Shown one piece after another: positions 5,928-10,358 of a stretch of 10,358 nt of DNA. How positions within the stretch are numbered: position 1 is the first letter of the stretch; each line of letters begins with the position of its first letter. The DNA lies in the NCBI GenBank assembly GCA_027317045.1, contig DAHVFI010000301.1:1-10358 (forward strand), in the 5' to 3' direction. The notes beneath the pieces are model-generated. The model was not told where the DNA came from and made no database searches. It saw only the letters and a list, made by a program, of their open reading frames with translations. The DNA is from Gammaproteobacteria bacterium. Its GTDB lineage: Bacteria > Pseudomonadota > Gammaproteobacteria > Natronospirales > REEB76. The translations under genes and the position numbers were made by a program.

Positions 5928-8900
5928 ATGAGCATCGAACGCATCAAGAGAACCTGGCTGCTGACCACCGCGGTGGCGGCGATTTCCGGCGTGTTACTCG
6001 CGGGCGTCACCAGCCTGGCCCTGAGCGCCAGCCCGCCGCCCATGGTGGCCATCTCCGGCACCCCGCTGACGGTCATCGTTCCGAGTCATCCGCAGGTGCT
6101 TATCGCGCTCACCAACTCCAATTCCATGGACAGCAGCGACAACATCAGCGACGACGGCAACGTGCTGCTCACCAGCAACGCGCCCCAGAGCGCCATCATG
6201 ACCTGGTCCGGTAATCCACAGTCCAGTTGGCCCTCGCTGCACGCCTCCACATCGCCGGTGAATTACACCATTCCCGCGAGCTTCACGCCGCCCTTGGGTA
6301 CCGGCACGGCGCCCGCAGGCCAGGCACCCTATAATGCGGCCGTTGATTCCTATACGGTGACCGGGACGAACTACTATGGCAATTATTGGTATTGCTCGCA
6401 CAATGAGGCCAACACCCCGGTCACATCCATCCCGGGGGTTACCTCACTGCCACAACCCTCAGGTACTCCGCCCAGCACTTCTTTGGATCCCTGGCCGGGG
6501 TCAGTTCTGACTTGGGATTCGACCCAAGTCTGGTATTACAACGGGGTGAACGTTGGCGGCAACAACGGTTTCTACAAAAGCACCGATCCGGGCCCGGTCG
6601 CCATGCTGTCGCGTTCCTCAGGCGAGCGTCTTGCCAGCCGCTTGGCAGTTCCGTACGGGATTTCCGCCGTGAACCCGGCAGCCATGCTGCTGGGTCTGAA
6701 CAACTTGAGTTATCTCGTCGGGAGTGGTGGAAGCGGCGGCGGCGTGCATCCCAGATCCACCGGTGGTGGTCCGACTCCACCCCCGTGTGGCACCGGCCCG
6801 GGCGATTCCGGTGTTCCATGCCCGCCGACGACTACCTACTATTGCCATGAGTGGCAGTGGGATCCGCCCTCGTCCAGCCCTTACAGCACCACCTATACCT
6901 ACTATGGCGACAATGCGCCCAGCCGGCTGAACATCGCCAAGGCCTCCATCACCTCAGTGATCAGTGCTTACGCGAGCATGACCGACTTCGGCCTGATGGA
7001 CTACTCCGTCTCCGGTGCGAGCTGGAATCAGACCTGGGCTTACTATATGAGCCCCCCGGGTGGTTTCACTTTTTCGGGCACCTATTCGGCGCCCAGCGGC
7101 GGCATCCAGTACGTGATCAATCCATGTTACGCCGCGACCTCGTCGGTGAATAGTGATTGCAATTCCATGCTGACTGAATTGCTAACCGCTAACCCCGGCC
7201 TGACGCTCTCGCAGTTGGAGAGTCCGGCTAGCGAATTCATGGCCGTGGCCAACCGCAGTGACGATCCGCCCATCAACGACGTATTCCTGTCGAACAGCGG
7301 CGGTTTCACCAATTACCCCGTATTCCTGGAGGATGGCACCATCACGCCGGCTTCTCCCTACACCGGATTCACGCTCAGCGATTACAACGCGGGCAATGTG
7401 TACATGACCTACAGCAACACCAAGCCCTCGGTCAGTTACAACGGTTCCATGTATACCTATCCCACCAATGCCGGTTACGTGGCCTCCACGCCCCAGGTGA
7501 TGTACGCCAAGCGCGGCTATTTGCAGCTGGGTAATGTGAACGCCACCACCGGGAATATGCTGGTGCCCGTGACCACCGCGGGAAGCAATCCGACGTCAGC
7601 TCAAATTGCAGCCTATGTGGCCACCTTCACCCCCTACATGGTGCCGGAAAACAATGTACCGGGCAGCGACCCGAATTACAGTAACTTCAAAAACGCCATT
7701 TTCGCCAACGCCGGGCAGTCGCCTATCGCCGGCCTGCTGAGCAAAGCCGCCAGCAGCTATGGCCCGGCGCCGACGGGTCCCTGCCCGCCGGCACGCTATG
7801 TGATCCTCATAACCGACGGCCTGCCCACCAAGGACCTGGCCGGCAACAACTGGCCGCCCCTGGGCAGCGCCGCGGCCGTTGGGTATGGTGTCACGTCCGC
7901 GTTTAACGGGGATGGTTCGCTCAACACGGTGTACGACCCCACCACCAATAATGACCAGGCCATGCTTGATGCCGTCAGCGAATTGTCGGCGTTGAAAGCC
8001 GCCGATGTCAAAACCTTCGTGGTGGGCATGGGTCCGGGTGTGGATCCGACCCTCAATCCGCAGGCCGCCAAAGCCCTCACCGCCATGGCCATGGCCGGCG
8101 GCACCGGCACCGCCAGCCCCACGGGTTATTTCCCGGGCTCCAGCCCGGCCGCCGTGGTGGCCGACCTGAACGCCATTCTCAACATCATCAGTGTCGCCAA
8201 TGTTTCTTCGGTATCGGCGGCGGCCAACAGCAGCAGTTTGAATGCCGGCACCGTGGTGTACCAGGCCTCTTACAGCGGTTACAGCGGCGCCTACCACGAC
8301 TGGACCGGCGATGTTCAGGATTTCCCCGTGAATGCCGGCACCGGCGTGGTGAGCACCGTCGCCAGCTGGTCTGCGCAGTGCCAACTGGATATCATGGCAA
8401 CCGGCAGCGCTTCCTGTCCCAGTACTCCCGGCACCGGCGTCGGCTGGGACACAACCCGTGTGATTTCCACTTGGGATCCAACGACGAATGCCGGTGTGCC
8501 GTTCCGCTTAGCCAGCCTTAATAGCACACAGCAGACGGACCTCAACACCGATCCCGACACCGGTCTTGCCGACGGGCTGGGATCACAGCGCCTCAATTAC
8601 CTGCGCGGCGATACCACCAATGAAATCCACAACGGCGGCAGCTTCCGCGACCGCTCGCATCTGCTGGGCGACATTGTGGACAGTGACCCACTGTATATCG
8701 GCACCGCCAACGGCCCGTATTTCGCTGACTCGAGTTACCAGGCTTTTGCGGCGGGTACCGCCAGCCGCGAGCCGATGATCTACGTGGGCGCCAACGATGG
8801 CATGCTGCACGCCATTGATGCGGCCACCGGCGTGGAGAAATTCGCCTTCATCCCCAACGGCGTATTCTCGAATCTCAACACACTCACCTCCAGCACCTAC

Positions 8901-10226
8901 AACCTGGCGCATCGTTTCTTCGTGGATGGTTCGCCGTCCGCGGGTGATGTGAAGTTCGCCAGCGATGGTAAATGGCACACGGTGCTGGCGGGGGGACTGA
9001 ACGACGGCGGCAACAGCATCTATGCCCTGGACGTGACCAATCCCTCGTCAATCAACTCGGAATCCGCCCTGGATTCCGACGTGCTTTGGGAGTTCACCCA
9101 TCCGCGTGTCGGTCTGACCTACAGCAAGCCGGCGTTTGCACTCACCAACGATATCGCGAGCACTAACGCCAATCCCAACGGCTTCCTGCTGTTCTTCGGT
9201 TCGGGCTACAACAACACCAACAGCAACCCAATTCTGTATGCCGTGAACCCCGAGACCGGCAAGCTCGTGTCGAAAGACGTATCCGTGGGCAGCAAGCCCA
9301 TCTCTGGTATCAATCTGTGCGCCGCGGTTTCGCCCAACCCCTGCAATACCAGCCTGCCGAACGGCCTGTCGAGCGTGGTGGTGGTCAACAGCGGCGGCAA
9401 CCTGGGTCAACCGGCAGACACCCTGTACGCGGGCGATCTCCAGGGTAATCTGTGGAAGGTGGACATCTCCGCTCCCGATCCGAAAAACTGGAAGGTATAT
9501 GTTCTGTTCCAGGCCCGGGATGCCAGCAATAATCCTCAGCCCATCACCGTGACGCCGGCGGTATCCCTGGCGCCGACTTTCCCCGGTGTTTCCGGCACGG
9601 TGGTGTATTTCGGCACCGGCCAGTACCTGGGCGTGCCGGACCAAACCACGACCAGCACCCAGTCTTTCTACGCGGTCTTGGACAACGGCACCAACACCAC
9701 CGTGACCCGCAGCCAATTGCAGGCACAAGTGCTGACCACCACCAGCGTCACCATCAACGGCAATCCGACTGATATCCGCACCATTACCAACAACGGTGTG
9801 AACTGGACCAGCCAGCTCGGCTGGTACATGGATCTGCCGCAATCGGGTGAGCGCGTCATCACCGATCCGCGCCTGTACAACGGCGAAGTGGTGTTCACCA
9901 CCTTTGTACCGGCGCCGGGCGCCACCTGTACCGCGGGCGGCGCGTCCTTTCTGATGGCGGTGAACTACTCCAACGGCGGCAGCTTCCCGCAACCGCAACT
10001 GGATATCAATGGCGACGGCAAATTGGATAGCGGCGACCAGGTGGGCGGTCTCAATCCGGTGGGTATCGGTCTGGGGCAGGTGTTTGCTTCCGCCCCGGCC
10101 ATATTGTCGGCCAGCCTGGGCTCGATCCAGGCCATGAAACTCACCACCCTGTCCACCGGCACCATCATGAATGTTGGCGAGCGCGGCGGTCAGTCCGGCC
10201 AGCGTTCCTGGTGGCAGATACAGTGA
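5928..10226 (+). CDS. pilY1: PilY1/PilC-family type IV pilus tip adhesin
   Basis: A 1432-residue exported protein of the PilY1 family. Homologues cap the pilus with the minor pilins, promote assembly, bind surfaces or host cells and help sense surfaces. The basic N-terminus and hydrophobic segment to about residue 34 (SLALSA, then SPPP) form a likely Sec signal. The N-terminal half is von Willebrand A-like: strand VLIAL (57-61), NSNSM (63-67) and VILITDG (625-631). More than 550 residues separate these elements, including a Gly/Ser- and Pro-rich stretch with three cysteines (265-306). The metal-site motif usually starts with Asp; here it is Thr62. From about residue 760 comes the PilC beta-propeller, with repeats such as YVGANDGMLHAID (952-964), LFFGSGYNNTN and YAGDLQGNLWKVD (1167-1179). 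An EF-hand-like loop DINGDGKLDSGD (1359-1370) lies near the C-terminus. It starts 46 bases after pilX and is much larger than Pseudomonas PilY1 (about 1160). Confidence 0.93.
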   Translation: MSIERIKRTWLLTTAVAAISGVLLAGVTSLALSASPPPMVAISGTPLTVIVPSHPQVLIALTNSNSMDSSDNISDDGNVLLTSNAPQSAIMTWSGNPQSSWPSLHASTSPVNYTIPASFTPPLGTGTAPAGQAPYNAAVDSYTVTGTNYYGNYWYCSHNEANTPVTSIPGVTSLPQPSGTPPSTSLDPWPGSVLTWDSTQVWYYNGVNVGGNNGFYKSTDPGPVAMLSRSSGERLASRLAVPYGISAVNPAAMLLGLNNLSYLVGSGGSGGGVHPRSTGGGPTPPPCGTGPGDSGVPCPPTTTYYCHEWQWDPPSSSPYSTTYTYYGDNAPSRLNIAKASITSVISAYASMTDFGLMDYSVSGASWNQTWAYYMSPPGGFTFSGTYSAPSGGIQYVINPCYAATSSVNSDCNSMLTELLTANPGLTLSQLESPASEFMAVANRSDDPPINDVFLSNSGGFTNYPVFLEDGTITPASPYTGFTLSDYNAGNVYMTYSNTKPSVSYNGSMYTYPTNAGYVASTPQVMYAKRGYLQLGNVNATTGNMLVPVTTAGSNPTSAQIAAYVATFTPYMVPENNVPGSDPNYSNFKNAIFANAGQSPIAGLLSKAASSYGPAPTGPCPPARYVILITDGLPTKDLAGNNWPPLGSAAAVGYGVTSAFNGDGSLNTVYDPTTNNDQAMLDAVSELSALKAADVKTFVVGMGPGVDPTLNPQAAKALTAMAMAGGTGTASPTGYFPGSSPAAVVADLNAILNIISVANVSSVSAAANSSSLNAGTVVYQASYSGYSGAYHDWTGDVQDFPVNAGTGVVSTVASWSAQCQLDIMATGSASCPSTPGTGVGWDTTRVISTWDPTTNAGVPFRLASLNSTQQTDLNTDPDTGLADGLGSQRLNYLRGDTTNEIHNGGSFRDRSHLLGDIVDSDPLYIGTANGPYFADSSYQAFAAGTASREPMIYVGANDGMLHAIDAATGVEKFAFIPNGVFSNLNTLTSSTYNLAHRFFVDGSPSAGDVKFASDGKWHTVLAGGLNDGGNSIYALDVTNPSSINSESALDSDVLWEFTHPRVGLTYSKPAFALTNDIASTNANPNGFLLFFGSGYNNTNSNPILYAVNPETGKLVSKDVSVGSKPISGINLCAAVSPNPCNTSLPNGLSSVVVVNSGGNLGQPADTLYAGDLQGNLWKVDISAPDPKNWKVYVLFQARDASNNPQPITVTPAVSLAPTFPGVSGTVVYFGTGQYLGVPDQTTTSTQSFYAVLDNGTNTTVTRSQLQAQVLTTTSVTINGNPTDIRTITNNGVNWTSQLGWYMDLPQSGERVITDPRLYNGEVVFTTFVPAPGATCTAGGASFLMAVNYSNGGSFPQPQLDINGDGKLDSGDQVGGLNPVGIGLGQVFASAPAILSASLGSIQAMKLTTLSTGTIMNVGERGGQSGQRSWWQIQ
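6720..6845 (+). other. Gly/Ser- and Pro/Cys-rich low-complexity insert in pilY1
   Basis: Residues 265-306 of PilY1 begin GSGGSGGGV, continue with a second glycine triplet (279-281) and then a proline-rich stretch with Cys287, Cys298 and Cys306. This looks like a flexible linker plus a possible disulfide knot within the vWA-like half. It is not a motif I associate with the family in general. Confidence 0.6.
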
Positions 10227-10358
10227 GGGTGCGATGCTGCTGACTACTCCAAGGCCAGACGTATCCTCTCCCATCCCTTCCGGGACGTCTGGCGTGGAGA
10301 GAGAAGATTGTTTTCGGATTTTTCAGGACAGTTTCTGCTTGTACAGACTGCACTAAAT
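10227..10358 (+). other. Region after pilY1 with inverted repeats, no convincing gene
   Basis: A nine-base inverted repeat (GCCAGACGT at 10254-10262, ACGTCTGGC at 10285-10293) encloses a 22-base loop. A second pair (CTCTCC at 10266-10271, GGAGAG at 10296-10301) crosses it. T-rich sequence follows at 10309-10323, separated from the stem by about 16 bases, so a terminator is possible but not classical. A 40-codon frame (10234-10356, ATG with GAGG five bases upstream) encodes MLLTTPRPDVSSPIPSG and onward. It resembles no pilin and has no leader or hydrophobic segment, so I do not call it a gene. In related operons pilE or another minor pilin follows, but none is visible before the window ends. 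Confidence 0.4.

Noticed and set aside
7596..8384. 262-codon open frame antisense to pilY1
   Set aside because: Same reason: low-complexity Gly/Arg/His translation opposite a well-supported gene.
9048..10274. Long open frame (408 codons) antisense to the 3' end of pilY1
   Set aside because: It mirrors the GC-rich codon pattern of pilY1. Its translation is rich in Gly, His and Arg with no recognisable domain, and the sense strand is clearly coding.

Overview
The window looks like the chromosome of a GC-rich proteobacterium, most likely a gammaproteobacterium. The main evidence is a minor-pilin operon in the order fimU/fimT, pilV, pilW, pilX, pilY1. This order is typical of the type IVa pilus systems of Pseudomonas, Xanthomonas and relatives. 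I cannot name the genus from the sequence alone. No RNA genes, insertion sequences, CRISPR arrays or phage genes are visible.

Left third (1-2917), minus strand: an AidB-like acyl-CoA dehydrogenase is followed, 58 to 82 bases downstream on the same strand, by a transporter of the SLC13/ArsB/NhaD ion-transporter group. The transporter runs off the left edge, so its stop codon is not in the window. The two genes could be co-transcribed. They have no obvious functional link to the pilus genes.

A 117-base divergent intergenic region (2918-3034) carries a near-consensus sigma-70 promoter pointing into the pilus operon. Its -10 box ends seven bases before the first pilin ATG, and no Shine-Dalgarno sequence precedes that ATG. 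The first gene may therefore be read from a leaderless mRNA. A short palindrome overlaps the -35 box.

Right two thirds (3035-10226), plus strand: five consecutive pilus genes. FimU, PilV, PilW and PilX are minor pilins, each with a prepilin-peptidase leader and a hydrophobic N-terminal helix. Known homologues form a tip or priming complex that starts pilus assembly. PilY1 is the large exported tip adhesin and mechanosensor, with a von Willebrand A-like N-terminal half and a beta-propeller C-terminal half. The 132 bases after pilY1 hold inverted repeats and no convincing gene.

I see no wholly new system here. The points that deserve a second look are: an eight-G run in pilW where gain or loss of one base would truncate the protein at about half length; the possible leaderless start of the operon; and several departures of PilY1 from the expected family motifs (the first metal-site Asp replaced by Thr, a degenerate propeller calcium loop, and a Gly/Pro/Cys-rich insert).
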